Positions 24,280-33,701 of a DNA stretch of 64,000 nt are shown one piece after another. Numbering within the stretch: position 1 is the stretch's first letter; every line of letters starts with the position of its first letter. The DNA is taken from positions 74,461 to 138,460 of the forward strand of contig JAPPGE010000067.1 of NCBI GenBank assembly GCA_028821455.1. The letters are read 5' to 3'. Under the pieces are notes generated by a model. It was not told the origin of the DNA. It searched no databases and was given only the letters and a program-made list of their open reading frames with translations. Made by a program: the position numbers and the translations under genes. This DNA comes from a bacterium. Its GTDB lineage: Bacteria > Pseudomonadota > Alphaproteobacteria > SP197.

Positions 24280-26284
24280 GAGCGTCGCGGCCCTCCCGAA
24301 GGGGGGCCGCGTCAGAGCGAAACTTGACCGCGACGATGTGATGATGCGGCTGTGGATGGTCGTCATCGCCCTCTATCTGGTCGTGACGCTCGCGTTTCCC
24401 CTCTACGCCATGCTGTCGAAGTCCGTGTCGACGTTCCGCTTCGATCTCACCTGGTTCGAGTTCCAGGTCTCTGACGAGGAGGGTCATTTCAACACCGCGC
24501 CGATCCTCGCCAGCGCGCTGAACGCCGATCTGGACCTCTATGGCGAGACCGATCTTGCGACGGGCAGCGACGGACGCCTGCCGGCGACGACGTTCTTCCC
24601 CGAGTTCAGTTTCCGCAGTCCCGTGATGTACCGGATCCGCGGCACGGTCGACGACGCGACGTTCCTCGTCGGCTCGACGCGCCATCAGGGCCGGGAGTGG
24701 GTGGAACTCGATTCCAACACCTTCCGCCGCGTGCAACTGCGTCCCGCCGCCTCCTCAGGCCTCGACAACTTCCGCACCTACTTCGCCACGCCGGCGCTCT
24801 CCAACTCGATCACGAACTCCCTCGTGATCGCCACCGTGAGCACGATCGTCACCATCGTCCTGGCGTTCGCCTTTGCCTACGCCCTCAATCGGTCCTGCGC
24901 GCGCTTCAAGGGATTCTTCCGTCTCGTGGCCATGGCGCCGATCCTGGTGCCGTCCCTGCTTCCCGGGATCGCTCTCGTCTACCTTTTCGGCAACCAGGGG
25001 ATGCTGAAGGGCCTGCTCATGGGAGAGAGCATCTACGGCCCCATCGGCATCGTGATCGGGGCGGTCTTCTTCACCTTCCCGCACGCCTTCCTCATCATTT
25101 CAACGGCGTTGGCGATCTCCGACGCCCGGCTCTACGAAGCCGCCTCCGCGCTTCGCGCGTCGCCGTGGAAGACCTTCTGGACCGTCACCATTCCCGGGGC
25201 CCGATACGGCCTGATCTCGGCGGCCTTCGTCGTCTTCAACCTGGTGATCACGGACTTCGGCCTCCCGAAGGTCATCGGCGGCCAGTACAACGTGCTGGCC
25301 GTGGACATCTACAAGCAGGTCATCGGCCAGCAGAACTTCGAAATGGGTGCGGTGGTATCGGTGGTGCTGGTCATCCCGGCGCTGCTGGCGTTCGCCGTGG
25401 ACCGCTTCGTGCAGCGCCGCCAGGTGGCACAGCTCACGGCCCGTTCGGTGCCCTTCCAGCCCAAGCCCGATCGCGCGCGCGATCGCGCCTGGTTCGCGTG
25501 CTGCGCCGTCATCGCCGTCTTCATTCTCGGCATTCTCGGTGTCTGTCAGTTCGCGGCCCTGGTCAAGTTCTGGCCTTATGACCTCAGTCTCAGTCTCAAC
25601 AACTACCGCTTCGATCTCATGGATGGTGGCGGCTGGGCGAGCTACTACAACTCGATCAAGATGGGCCTCATCACCGCTGCCATCGGTACCGTGATCATCT
25701 TCTTCGGCGCCTTCCTGGTCGAGAAATCGAATGGCTTCACGACGGGCCGCAACATCTTTCAGATGTTTGCAATGCTGCCGATGGCCATTCCCGGCATGGT
25801 GCTCGGGCTGGCCTACATATTCTTCTTCAACGATCCGGCCAACCCGCTGAACGTGCTCTACGGAACCATGGCCATCCTGGTCATCTGCACGATCACCCAT
25901 TTCTACACGGTGTCCCACCTGACAGCCGTCACGGCGCTGAAACAGATGGACCGCGAGTTCGAGGCTGTCTCGGCATCACTGAAGCAGCCGGCCATGAAGC
26001 TGTTCTCCCGGGTGACCGTTCCGGTCTGCCTGCCGGCCATCCTCGACATTTCGATCTATCTCTTCGTCAACGCGATGACGACGGTCTCCGCCGTGGTCTT
26101 CCTCTATTCGCCAAAGACGTCGCTGGCCTCGATTGCGGTCCTCAACATGGACGACGCCGGGGACATCGCGCCCGCCGCGGCCATGGGCATGATGATCTTC
26201 TATACCAATGCCGCGGCGCGCATCATTCATCTGGCGCTTTCGCGCGGCGTGATGAAGCGGACGCAGGCCTGGCGCTTTCGCTGA
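24272..26284 (+). CDS. phnU: AEP ABC transporter, fused double permease
   Basis: A 670-residue permease that fuses two six-span halves, each with its own EAA loop: EAASALRASPWKTFWTVTIP near 290 and EAVSASLKQPAMKLFSRVTV near 570. This matches the PhnU2/FbpB type, in which one chain does the work of two permeases. A large periplasmic-facing insert separates the first span (about 25-45) from the rest. The start is ATG 24272 (MSESVAALPK), overlapping the ATPase gene by 8 nt; a TTG at 24263 is an alternative. The 3' end overlaps the convergent lysR gene by 62 nt, so the two transcripts must run into each other. Confidence 0.92.
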   Translation: MSESVAALPKGGRVRAKLDRDDVMMRLWMVVIALYLVVTLAFPLYAMLSKSVSTFRFDLTWFEFQVSDEEGHFNTAPILASALNADLDLYGETDLATGSDGRLPATTFFPEFSFRSPVMYRIRGTVDDATFLVGSTRHQGREWVELDSNTFRRVQLRPAASSGLDNFRTYFATPALSNSITNSLVIATVSTIVTIVLAFAFAYALNRSCARFKGFFRLVAMAPILVPSLLPGIALVYLFGNQGMLKGLLMGESIYGPIGIVIGAVFFTFPHAFLIISTALAISDARLYEAASALRASPWKTFWTVTIPGARYGLISAAFVVFNLVITDFGLPKVIGGQYNVLAVDIYKQVIGQQNFEMGAVVSVVLVIPALLAFAVDRFVQRRQVAQLTARSVPFQPKPDRARDRAWFACCAVIAVFILGILGVCQFAALVKFWPYDLSLSLNNYRFDLMDGGGWASYYNSIKMGLITAAIGTVIIFFGAFLVEKSNGFTTGRNIFQMFAMLPMAIPGMVLGLAYIFFFNDPANPLNVLYGTMAILVICTITHFYTVSHLTAVTALKQMDREFEAVSASLKQPAMKLFSRVTVPVCLPAILDISIYLFVNAMTTVSAVVFLYSPKTSLASIAVLNMDDAGDIAPAAAMGMMIFYTNAAARIIHLALSRGVMKRTQAWRFR

Positions 26285-27158
26285 CCGGATCCATGAGGGC
26301 GCCGCCGCGGGCGAACTCCATGAACTGCCGGATCAGCCTCACGTTTCGCCGCTGCGACAGGTGGACGATCGATTCGGCCATGCGAGCGCCGAGGTCGGTG
26401 ACCTCGATGGCAACGACGTCCGGGTCGGGAGTGTGCTCGGCACGCGACACGAACCCCACCCCGCCGCCGGACAGCACGAGGTCGCGCACGGCATCGCGCC
26501 CCTCGGCCTCGATCGCCACGTCGAGGCCGATGCCAAGCACCTCGGCCCGGTCGAGAACCTGGCGGCGCGTCGCCGAGCCCGGCTCGCGCAGGACCAGGGG
26601 ATAGCCGGCAAGATCCCGCATCGTCATGGCCGCGATGCCGTGCGGAACGACACCCCGCGCGGCAAAGGCGATGATGGGTGTCGATCCGAGATCGAGCGAA
26701 TCGAGATCGATGGCTGCCGGCACCTGGCCAACGACGCCAATGTCGGCGTCCCAGTTGCGCAGGGCATCGAGAATGGTGCCGGTGTTGCCGGGTCTCAGCT
26801 GAATCCTCACCTCCGGATGGCGGCGGCGGAAACGGGCGAGAATGTCCGTGATGTGACGCGCCGAATCGGCGTGGATGCGAAGGCGCCCGGATGTCGTGGC
26901 GGCACGCTCCTCGAGAAAGGCGTCGATCTCGTCCTCGATCTCGAAATACCGCCTGGTGAGAACCTGCAGCCTGGAGCCAACCTCGGTGAGCCGGACACGC
27001 TTGCGGTGGCGGTGGAACAGCCGCAGGTCATGGGCCTGTTCCAGGCGGCGGACCTGTTCGGAGACCGCCGGTTGTGTGAGATGCAACGCTTCGGCAGCCC
27101 GCGAAAATCCCCCGAGCCTCGCCACCGCGTGGAAGGCGCGGATCTGCGTGTGGTTCAT
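26223..27158 (-). CDS. LysR-family regulator of AEP use
   Basis: A 311-residue LysR protein. The N-terminal winged HTH is at about 16-37 (GGFSRAAEALHLTQPAVSEQVRRLE) and the effector domain covers about 90 to the C-terminus, with the usual HxDSARHITDIL opening. It is divergent from phnW and lies between the transporter and catabolic genes, so AEP or a catabolite such as phosphonoacetaldehyde is the probable effector (inference). I prefer ATG 27158 (MNHTQIRAFHAV), as LysR proteins start just before the first helix; a frame from 27197 would cover the putative operator at 27181-27196. Confidence 0.9.
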   Translation of the reverse strand: MNHTQIRAFHAVARLGGFSRAAEALHLTQPAVSEQVRRLEQAHDLRLFHRHRKRVRLTEVGSRLQVLTRRYFEIEDEIDAFLEERAATTSGRLRIHADSARHITDILARFRRRHPEVRIQLRPGNTGTILDALRNWDADIGVVGQVPAAIDLDSLDLGSTPIIAFAARGVVPHGIAAMTMRDLAGYPLVLREPGSATRRQVLDRAEVLGIGLDVAIEAEGRDAVRDLVLSGGGVGFVSRAEHTPDPDVVAIEVTDLGARMAESIVHLSQRRNVRLIRQFMEFARGGALMDPVSESARPASASSRRAKAPDE

Positions 27159-27180
27159 GGTCGACAGACTATCCATAAAT

Positions 27181-27196
27181 TGAATTGATCGATTCA
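27181..27196. promoter_or_regulatory. Candidate LysR operator in the lysR-phnW gap
   Basis: TGAATTGATCGATTCA is a 16-bp dyad with one imperfect pair, in the only AT-rich stretch of the region. It lies 23 bases from the lysR start and 53 bases before phnW. LysR proteins bind dyads of the T-N11-A type between divergent genes, which this fits. It may serve both autorepression and phnW activation (inference). Confidence 0.55.
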
Positions 27197-27248
27197 TCGT
27201 AAGGTAAGATTTTATCCCGGACCAGCACGGGTGCTATCCGGTGGTGCC

Positions 27249-28412
27249 ATGACACGAGCCGATCCCTCCGCGCCTTACCTGTTGACGCCCGGTCCCCTGA
27301 CGACCGCGCCGTCGGTCAGGCAGGCGATGTTGCGCGACTGGGGCAGCCGCGATGACGACTTCATTGCCCTCACACGGGAGATGCGCACGCGGCTTGTCGC
27401 CATGCTCGAAGAGGCTCACGAGGACTACGACTGCGTACCGATGCAGGGAAGCGGCACCTTCTCGGTCGAGGCCATGCTCAACTCCTTCATTCCGGCCGGC
27501 GGCAAGGCCCTGATTCCCTCGAACGGCGCCTATGCCCGGCGAATCGCGAAGGTGATGGACTGCCTCGGCCGCGCCGCGACGGTTCTCGAGAAGGGCGACG
27601 GCCAGCCGCTCTGCGGCGCGGACATCTCCGAGGCCCTGGCCCGCGATCCGGCGATTACCCATGTCGTCGCGGTCCATTGCGAGACGAGTTCGGGCATGCT
27701 CAATCCGCTGAGCGCCATGGCATCGGCAACCCGGCAGGCCGGACGGCGGTTTCTGATCGATTCCATGTCGGCCTTCGGCGCCCTCCCGCTGTCTCCTTCA
27801 GACGTCCCGTTCGACGCCGTGGTGTCATCGGCCAACAAGTGCATCGAAGGGGTGCCCGGCTTCGCCTTCATCGTCGCCCGCAAGGACGCCCTTGAGGAGG
27901 CCTGCGGGAACAGCCGGTCGCTCAGCCTTGATGTTCACGACCAGTGGTCGCACATGAACCGGACGGGCCAGTGGCGCTTCACGCCCCCCACCCAGTGCAT
28001 CGCGGCCTTCGTGGAGGCCCTGCGTCTTCACGAGGCGGAGGGCGGGGTTGCCGGGCGGGGCGCCCGCTATGCCCGTAACCGCGACGTTCTGGTGTCGGGC
28101 ATGCGGGACGCGGGCTTCGTCACCCTGCTCGATGACCGCTGGCAAAGCCCGGTCATTGTCACGTTCCTGTGTCCGGCAGACGCCGCGTTCGACTTCGACC
28201 TGTTCTATGAGCGGATGAAGGCAAGGGGATTCGTGATCTATCCCGGCAAGCAGACCGCGGTCGAGAGTTTCCGCATCGGCTGCATCGGGGATCTCGACGA
28301 GGACGTCATGCGCCAGGTCGTGGCCGCGGCACGCGCCTCGCTTTCGGACATGGGCGTCGCCAGCGCGGCACCATTGCTCGTACAATCCAGCGCAGAGGAA
28401 TCACAACGATGA
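27249..28412 (+). CDS. phnW: 2-Aminoethylphosphonate-pyruvate transaminase PhnW
   Basis: A 387-residue fold-type I aminotransferase that converts AEP and pyruvate to phosphonoacetaldehyde and alanine (EC 2.6.1.37). The opening YLLTPGPLTTAPSVRQAMLRD is diagnostic of PhnW. The PLP-binding lysine is Lys197 (SSANKCIEG), with Asp171 (DSMSAFGA) for the pyridine nitrogen. The start is ATG 27249. It begins the catabolic operon and overlaps phnA by 4 nt (28409-28412). Confidence 0.96.
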   Translation: MTRADPSAPYLLTPGPLTTAPSVRQAMLRDWGSRDDDFIALTREMRTRLVAMLEEAHEDYDCVPMQGSGTFSVEAMLNSFIPAGGKALIPSNGAYARRIAKVMDCLGRAATVLEKGDGQPLCGADISEALARDPAITHVVAVHCETSSGMLNPLSAMASATRQAGRRFLIDSMSAFGALPLSPSDVPFDAVVSSANKCIEGVPGFAFIVARKDALEEACGNSRSLSLDVHDQWSHMNRTGQWRFTPPTQCIAAFVEALRLHEAEGGVAGRGARYARNRDVLVSGMRDAGFVTLLDDRWQSPVIVTFLCPADAAFDFDLFYERMKARGFVIYPGKQTAVESFRIGCIGDLDEDVMRQVVAAARASLSDMGVASAAPLLVQSSAEESQR

Positions 28413-29653
28413 ACGCCACGGCAGCGGTCGAGACCAACGGTCGTCTCTATCCCTTTCCCAGGGTGCCGGTCATCGCCATCTGTCTGGACGGATGCGAACC
28501 GGACTATCTCGACAGGGCGATCGAAGACGGCCTGATGCCGTGCCTGGCGCGGATCCGCGAGACCGGAACCGACCGCCTTGCGGACGCCGTGGTGCCGACC
28601 TTCACCAATCCCAACAATCTGTCGATTGCCACCGGTGTGCCGCCTTCGGTGCACGGGATCTGCGGCAACTTCCTCTTCGATCCGGAGACAGGCGAGGAAG
28701 TGATGATGAACGATGTCCGGTTCCTGAGGACGGGCACAATCTTCCGCGACCTCCAGAATGCCGGCGCCCGGGTCGGCATCGTCACGGCCAAGGACAAGTT
28801 GCGGGCCCTGCTCGGCGCCGGGCTCACCATGTCGCAAGACCGGGGACGCTGCTTTTCCGCCGAACGTTGCGACAGCACGACCGTCGCCGAACACGGTATC
28901 GAGAACGCCAGCGCGTGGCTCGGCCGGCCCAGGCCCGAGGTCTATTCGGGCGAGCTGAGCGAGTTCGTCTTCGCCGCCGGCGTCAAGCTGTTGCGGGAGT
29001 GGTGTCCGGATGTGCTCTATCTCACCACGAGCGACTACATCCAGCACAAGTTCGCGCCCGAGGACTCCGAAGCCAAGGCCTTCTACGCCATGTTCGACCG
29101 TTATCTTGACGCCATGGACGCGGCCGGCGCGGTGATCGTGCTGACAGCCGATCACGGAATGAAGCCCAAGCATCTCGCCGACGGCTCCCCCTGTGTCGTC
29201 TACGCCCAGGACCTGCTGGATGGCTGGCTCGGCCGGGATGCCGCCAGGGTCATCCTGCCGATCACCGATCCCTATGTGGTGCATCACGGCGCCCTGGGCT
29301 CCTACGCCACCGCCTACCTGCCGTCCGATGCCGAAGTGGACGCCATCATCGGGAGGTTCCTGAAGACGAAGGGAATCACCCACGTGCTGACCCGGGCCGA
29401 AGCCGTCTCGCGGTTCGAGCTGCCGGCCGACCGCATCGGCGACATCGTCATCATTTCAGGGGCCCATGTCTGCATCGGCACCTCGCGTGACCGTCACGAT
29501 CTCGATCTCCTGCGGGAACCCCTGCGCAGCCATGGCGGCCTGACGGAGCAGGTGGTCCCGTTCATCGTCAATCGTGTCGTCGACATTCCCGACGAGCCGC
29601 GCCTGCGCAATTTCGACGCCTTCTTCCACGCCACCGCCGCGGCCGCCGCCTGA
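28409..29653 (+). CDS. phnA: Phosphonoacetate hydrolase PhnA
   Basis: A 414-residue alkaline-phosphatase-superfamily enzyme that splits the C-P bond of phosphonoacetate to acetate and phosphate (EC 3.11.1.2). The two-zinc site is complete: Asp27, the nucleophile Thr66 in TFTNPNN, Asp209 and His213 (SDYIQH), Asp248 and His249 (ADHG), and His375 (SHGG). It belongs to the AEP pathway after PhnW and PhnY. It overlaps phnW by 4 nt and its stop shares one base with the phnY start, so translation is coupled. Confidence 0.96.
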   Translation: MNATAAVETNGRLYPFPRVPVIAICLDGCEPDYLDRAIEDGLMPCLARIRETGTDRLADAVVPTFTNPNNLSIATGVPPSVHGICGNFLFDPETGEEVMMNDVRFLRTGTIFRDLQNAGARVGIVTAKDKLRALLGAGLTMSQDRGRCFSAERCDSTTVAEHGIENASAWLGRPRPEVYSGELSEFVFAAGVKLLREWCPDVLYLTTSDYIQHKFAPEDSEAKAFYAMFDRYLDAMDAAGAVIVLTADHGMKPKHLADGSPCVVYAQDLLDGWLGRDAARVILPITDPYVVHHGALGSYATAYLPSDAEVDAIIGRFLKTKGITHVLTRAEAVSRFELPADRIGDIVIISGAHVCIGTSRDRHDLDLLREPLRSHGGLTEQVVPFIVNRVVDIPDEPRLRNFDAFFHATAAAAA

Positions 29654-31098
29654 TGGGCCGGGAGTTTCGTCACGAAGGCATGAGGATCGGCGGCGAGACC
29701 GTCTTCACCGATGACGTCATTCCCGTGCATTACCCCTATACGGGAGAGGTCGTCGGCTCGGTTCCGGCGGGCACGGCCGAACACGCCGCCCGCGCCTTCG
29801 AGATCGCTGCCGGCTACCGGGCGACGCTCAGCCGCTACGAACGGCAGAGGATCCTCCTGGGGACGGCCGAACTCATCGAACGCAAACGCGACTGGCTCGC
29901 CCGCTGGCTCACGCTGGAACTCGGCATCTGCCACCGTCATGCCCTCTACGAGACGGGACGGGCCTGCGATGTCTTCACCTTCGCCGGACAGATGGCGCTG
30001 GTCGATGACGGCACGATCTTTTCCTGCGATCTCACGCCGCAGGGCAAGGAGCGCAAGATCTACACGAGGCGTGAACCGGTGCGCGCCATCAGCGCCATCA
30101 CCCCTTTCAATCACCCTCTCAACATGGTCAGCCACAAGGTGGCGCCGTCCGTCGCGACCAACAACTGCATGGTCTGCAAGCCCACGGAGCGCACGCCCCT
30201 GACGGCCATCGCCCTCGCCGACATCCTCTACGAGGCCGGGCTTCCGCCCGAGATGTTCCAGGTTGTCACCGGCCGGCCCGCCGACATCGGCGACGAGATG
30301 ATCACCAACCGGAACATCGACATCATCACCTTCACCGGCGGGGTGCCTGTCGGCAAGATGATCGCCGAAAAGGCCGGGTTCCGGCGCACCGCCCTGGAAC
30401 TCGGCGGCAACGATCCCCTGATCGTCCTCAACGACCTCGGCGACGACGATCTCCACAAGGCAGCCGGCATCGCAGTCGCCGGAGCCACCGGCAACTCCGG
30501 CCAGCGCTGCACCGCCGTCAAGCGCATCCTCGTGCAGGAGAGCGTGGCGGAAACGTTCGTCGCCCGTGTCCTCGCGCTGGCCCGCGCCATCAGGTTCGGC
30601 GACCCCGAGGACCCGGCCACGGAACTCGGCTGCGTCATCGATGCCGAGGCCGCGGCGCTCTTCGAGAAGAGGGTCCTCGACGCCGCCGGGGCCGGCGCCC
30701 GGATTCTCTATCACCCGGAGCGGCGGGGAGCTCTCCTGCCACCGATCGTCGTCGACCATGTGCCCCATGACAGCGAGCTCGTGATGGAGGAGACATTCGG
30801 CCCGGTCATTCCGATCCTCCGCGTACCCGATGACGATGCCGCCGTCATGGCCATTTCGAACAGTACGCCCTTCGGCCTCTCCTCGGGGGTTTGCACGAAC
30901 GATCTCGGGCGCGCCATCGCCTTCATCAACGGGCTCGACGTCGGCACCTGCAACATCTGGGAGCAGCCCGGCTATCGTATCGAGATGTCGCCCTTCGGCG
31001 GAATCAAGGACAGCGGCAATGGCGTCAAGGAGGGTGTCGTGGAGGCCATGAGGTTCTTCACCAACGTCAAGACCTACTCACTTCCGTGGCCCGGATGA
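29653..31098 (+). CDS. phnY: Phosphonoacetaldehyde dehydrogenase PhnY
   Basis: A 481-residue aldehyde dehydrogenase that oxidises phosphonoacetaldehyde to phosphonoacetate with NAD+. Catalytic residues are Cys286 (NSGQRCTA), Glu249 (LELGGNDP), Asn153 (PFNHPLN) and Lys176 (CKPTERTP). Its place between phnA and the ammonia-lyase gene, and the PhnY-typical N-terminus, separate it from generic aldehyde dehydrogenases. The start overlaps the phnA stop by one base and its stop overlaps the next gene by 4 nt. Confidence 0.95.
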   Translation: MGREFRHEGMRIGGETVFTDDVIPVHYPYTGEVVGSVPAGTAEHAARAFEIAAGYRATLSRYERQRILLGTAELIERKRDWLARWLTLELGICHRHALYETGRACDVFTFAGQMALVDDGTIFSCDLTPQGKERKIYTRREPVRAISAITPFNHPLNMVSHKVAPSVATNNCMVCKPTERTPLTAIALADILYEAGLPPEMFQVVTGRPADIGDEMITNRNIDIITFTGGVPVGKMIAEKAGFRRTALELGGNDPLIVLNDLGDDDLHKAAGIAVAGATGNSGQRCTAVKRILVQESVAETFVARVLALARAIRFGDPEDPATELGCVIDAEAAALFEKRVLDAAGAGARILYHPERRGALLPPIVVDHVPHDSELVMEETFGPVIPILRVPDDDAAVMAISNSTPFGLSSGVCTNDLGRAIAFINGLDVGTCNIWEQPGYRIEMSPFGGIKDSGNGVKEGVVEAMRFFTNVKTYSLPWPG

Positions 31099-32450
31099 CT
31101 GGCCCGGTCGTTCACGGGGAAGGCGAATCCAATCTCTCGGCGGCACGACGCGCCTGGACATCAGGCACCCGTTCCGCGCCGCTTCTCGAGCGCGACGCCA
31201 GCGCCTTCCTGCACCAGAGTCTCTCCACGCCCTGCCTGACGACCATCCGGCATGCCGAGGGTATCTGGATTGAGGATCATGACGGGCGCCGTTTCATGGA
31301 CCTTCACGGCAACTCCGTCCATCACATCGGCTACGGTCACCCCAGGGTCATTGCGGCGATCAAGGGCCAGCTCGACGCCTTGCCGTTCTCACCGCGACGC
31401 TTCACCAACGAGCCGGCCATCCGCCTCGCCGAGCGGCTGGGTGAACTCGCGCCGGGCGGGAACGCGAAGGTGCTGTTCACCACCGGAGGCTCCGATGCCA
31501 ACGAGGTGGCCCTCAAGATTGCCCGCGCGGCGACGGGGCGTTTCAAGACCGTCTCGTTCTGGGACTCCTTCCACGGCGCCGGACTGGGGGCGGCGGCGAT
31601 CGGCGGCGAGGCGACCTTCCGCAGCCATATCGCCGGACCGCTGCTGCCGGGCACGGAACACGTGGCGCCGTTCGCCTGCTACCGTTGCCCCTACAACCAT
31701 GCCGGGCCGCATGTCTGCGGTCTGGCCTGCGCGCGGATGGTCGACTATGTGCTCGAGCGCGAGGGCGACGTTGCCGCCGTCATCGGCGAACCCATGCGGG
31801 CGGTTCCCCATGTTCCGCCCCCCGGATTCTGGAGGGCGGTGCGCGAGGCCTGCGATCGCCACGGCGCCCTGCTGATCCTCGACGAGATTCCCACCGGCCT
31901 CGGCAAGACCGGCCGGATGTTCGCCTGTGAACACGACGATGTCGTTCCCGACATCGTGACCCTGGGAAAGGCCCTGGGCGGTGGCGTTCTTCCGATCGCG
32001 GCCTGCCTGGCGCGTCCCGGCCTCGATGTCGGCGGCGACTTCGCCATCGGTCACTACACCCACGAGAAGAACCCGGTGACGGCGGCGGCGGCCCTCGCCA
32101 CTCTCGAGGTCATCGAGGAGGAAGGCCTCGTCGAGAGGGCTGCCGACCTCGGCGCCCATGCCCTGGCAAGGCTGCGCTGCTTCGGGGCCGATCAGCCCCT
32201 CGTCGGCGATGTGCGCGGCCGCGGACTGATGCTCGGGGTCGAGATCGTGAAGGACCGGGCGACACGGGAGGAGAATCACGAGGCAGCCGAGCGGATCTTC
32301 TACCGCTGCCTCGAGGGCGGCGTGAGCTTCAAGATCAGCCAGGGGTGCGTTCTCACCCTGTCGCCACCGCTCGTGATCTCCAGGGAGGATCTCGACCGGG
32401 CCCTCGATGTCGTCCAACAGGCGATCGAACAGGAGGGTCGCCGTCGATGA
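31095..32450 (+). CDS. pbfA: PbfA-like (R)-1-hydroxy-2-aminoethylphosphonate ammonia-lyase
   Basis: A 451-residue PLP enzyme of the class III (omega-) aminotransferase fold. Lys292 (TLGKALGGG) is the Schiff-base lysine and Asp263-Glu264 ([10 protein letters not shown]) the cofactor-contacting pair. In AEP operons such proteins are usually PbfA, a lyase that removes ammonia from (R)-1-hydroxy-2-aminoethylphosphonate to give phosphonoacetaldehyde, feeding PhnY. The cysteine-rich insert [18 protein letters not shown] (195-212) is a notable feature of this protein. A true transaminase function cannot be excluded from sequence alone. It overlaps both neighbours by 4 nt. Confidence 0.82.
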   Translation: MTGPVVHGEGESNLSAARRAWTSGTRSAPLLERDASAFLHQSLSTPCLTTIRHAEGIWIEDHDGRRFMDLHGNSVHHIGYGHPRVIAAIKGQLDALPFSPRRFTNEPAIRLAERLGELAPGGNAKVLFTTGGSDANEVALKIARAATGRFKTVSFWDSFHGAGLGAAAIGGEATFRSHIAGPLLPGTEHVAPFACYRCPYNHAGPHVCGLACARMVDYVLEREGDVAAVIGEPMRAVPHVPPPGFWRAVREACDRHGALLILDEIPTGLGKTGRMFACEHDDVVPDIVTLGKALGGGVLPIAACLARPGLDVGGDFAIGHYTHEKNPVTAAAALATLEVIEEEGLVERAADLGAHALARLRCFGADQPLVGDVRGRGLMLGVEIVKDRATREENHEAAERIFYRCLEGGVSFKISQGCVLTLSPPLVISREDLDRALDVVQQAIEQEGRRR

Positions 32451-33463
32451 AGATCGTCCGGACCGATTGCGAGATCAACACTCCGCGAATCGACGAAGGG
32501 CTCTGCCGGGACGGACACGATCTTGTCCTGTTGCCCCACGTCATCCCCGAGGCACGCCTGATCGAGGCCCTGGCCGGCGCCGATGTCCTCCTTGCGTGCT
32601 ACACACCCGTCACCGAGAAGGTCATCGCCGCCGCCACCCGCTTGCGCGGTATCGTCAAGTATGGTGTCGGCATCGATGCCATCGACATCGCGGCGGCAAA
32701 GCATCGCGGCATTACGGTGGTCAACATCCCGACCTACGCCGAAGAGACCGTGGCCGAAGCTGCCTTCGCCCTCATCATCGCTCTCGCAAGACGCCTGCCG
32801 GATCTCCATCGTCACATGCAACAACACGGCTGGGCCTGGCCGGAACCGGCCTGGATCGGTTCGGACATCGCCGGCCAGACGATCGGCATCGTCGGACTTG
32901 GCAGGATCGGCCGCAGCCTGGCGCGCATGGCCGGATGCGGCTTTCGCGCCCGCGTCGTGGCCTTTGACCCTTGCGTATCCGCCGCCGACATGGAAACCCT
33001 CGGCGTCGTGAAGCTCGATACCCTCGACGATCTCATGGCAGCCGCCGATGCGGTGGCGGTGCTGGCGGTTCTCGACAGCACCACCCGGGGCATGATCGGT
33101 GCCCGCGAACTCGCCCTGATGAAGCCGACGGCGATCCTTGTCAATGTCTCGCGCGGCGCCATCGTCGACGAGACAGCGCTCGTGGAGGCACTCCTGGAGC
33201 ACCGCATCGCCGGTGCCGGACTGGATGTCTTCGACGACGAGCCCCTGGCATGCAAGGGGCACCCCCTGTCCGGGCTCTACGGCATGCCGAACGTCATTCT
33301 CACACCGCACCTTGCCTTCTACACGCGCGAGGCGATGGCGCGCCTCGAACGCGAGACCCTGGAACGGTGTCGCGAACTTGTGAACGGCGAACCGGTGCGG
33401 ATCAGATCGACCGACAGCCGGCTCGCGGGTCAGGCCAACGTCACGTACACGCCAGCGTCCTGA
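32447..33463 (+). CDS. D-2-hydroxyacid dehydrogenase family protein in the phosphonate operon
   Basis: A 338-residue NAD(P)-dependent dehydrogenase. The Rossmann motif GLGRIG is at 150-155, Asp174 suits NAD+, and the catalytic residues are Arg236 (NVSRGAIVDE), Glu265 (DDEPL) and His288 (TPHLAF). This is the D-lactate, phosphoglycerate and glyoxylate reductase family. Phosphite dehydrogenase PtxD also belongs here, but its substrate-lysine environment is not matched. ATG 32447 overlaps pbfA by 4 nt, so it is part of the operon. It may process a hydroxyacid side product or recycle pyruvate for PhnW (inference); no characterised AEP route needs it. Confidence 0.85.
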   Translation: MKIVRTDCEINTPRIDEGLCRDGHDLVLLPHVIPEARLIEALAGADVLLACYTPVTEKVIAAATRLRGIVKYGVGIDAIDIAAAKHRGITVVNIPTYAEETVAEAAFALIIALARRLPDLHRHMQQHGWAWPEPAWIGSDIAGQTIGIVGLGRIGRSLARMAGCGFRARVVAFDPCVSAADMETLGVVKLDTLDDLMAAADAVAVLAVLDSTTRGMIGARELALMKPTAILVNVSRGAIVDETALVEALLEHRIAGAGLDVFDDEPLACKGHPLSGLYGMPNVILTPHLAFYTREAMARLERETLERCRELVNGEPVRIRSTDSRLAGQANVTYTPAS

Positions 33464-33701
33464 CAATCGCGCCCTCGACGACATGATCGGGGAGCATGGC
33501 GAGGGTGGCGACGGTCTCCTTCCTGATCCTGGATTCTTCGCGCCAGACATGTCTGGATGGGAACGCGTTCGATGTTGAAGGCCATGAGGCGACCGTTGTG
33601 GGAACACATGACGGTTTACGCATTCCAGTCACGCCATTTACAACCCTGATACAGCGAGTTAGACAAGTTGAGGGTCAAATGAGTTCCGCCTAGAGTCCGG
33701 C
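33464..33701. other. Gap after the phosphonate operon, with a possible transposase fragment
   Basis: This 238-base gap has no intact gene. On the minus strand 33441-33632 reads a short frame containing WREESRIRKETVATLAMLP, which resembles the N-terminus of IS1634-type DDE transposases (WREGKRIRKKTxANLxxLP). It has no continuation on either side, so it would be a small relic. The right part of the gap, before ATG 33702, is comparatively AT-rich and may contain the next promoter. Confidence 0.35.

Noticed and set aside
32447-33463. Phosphite dehydrogenase PtxD
   Set aside because: Same superfamily, but the substrate-lysine surroundings of PtxD are not matched and no phosphite transporter is present.
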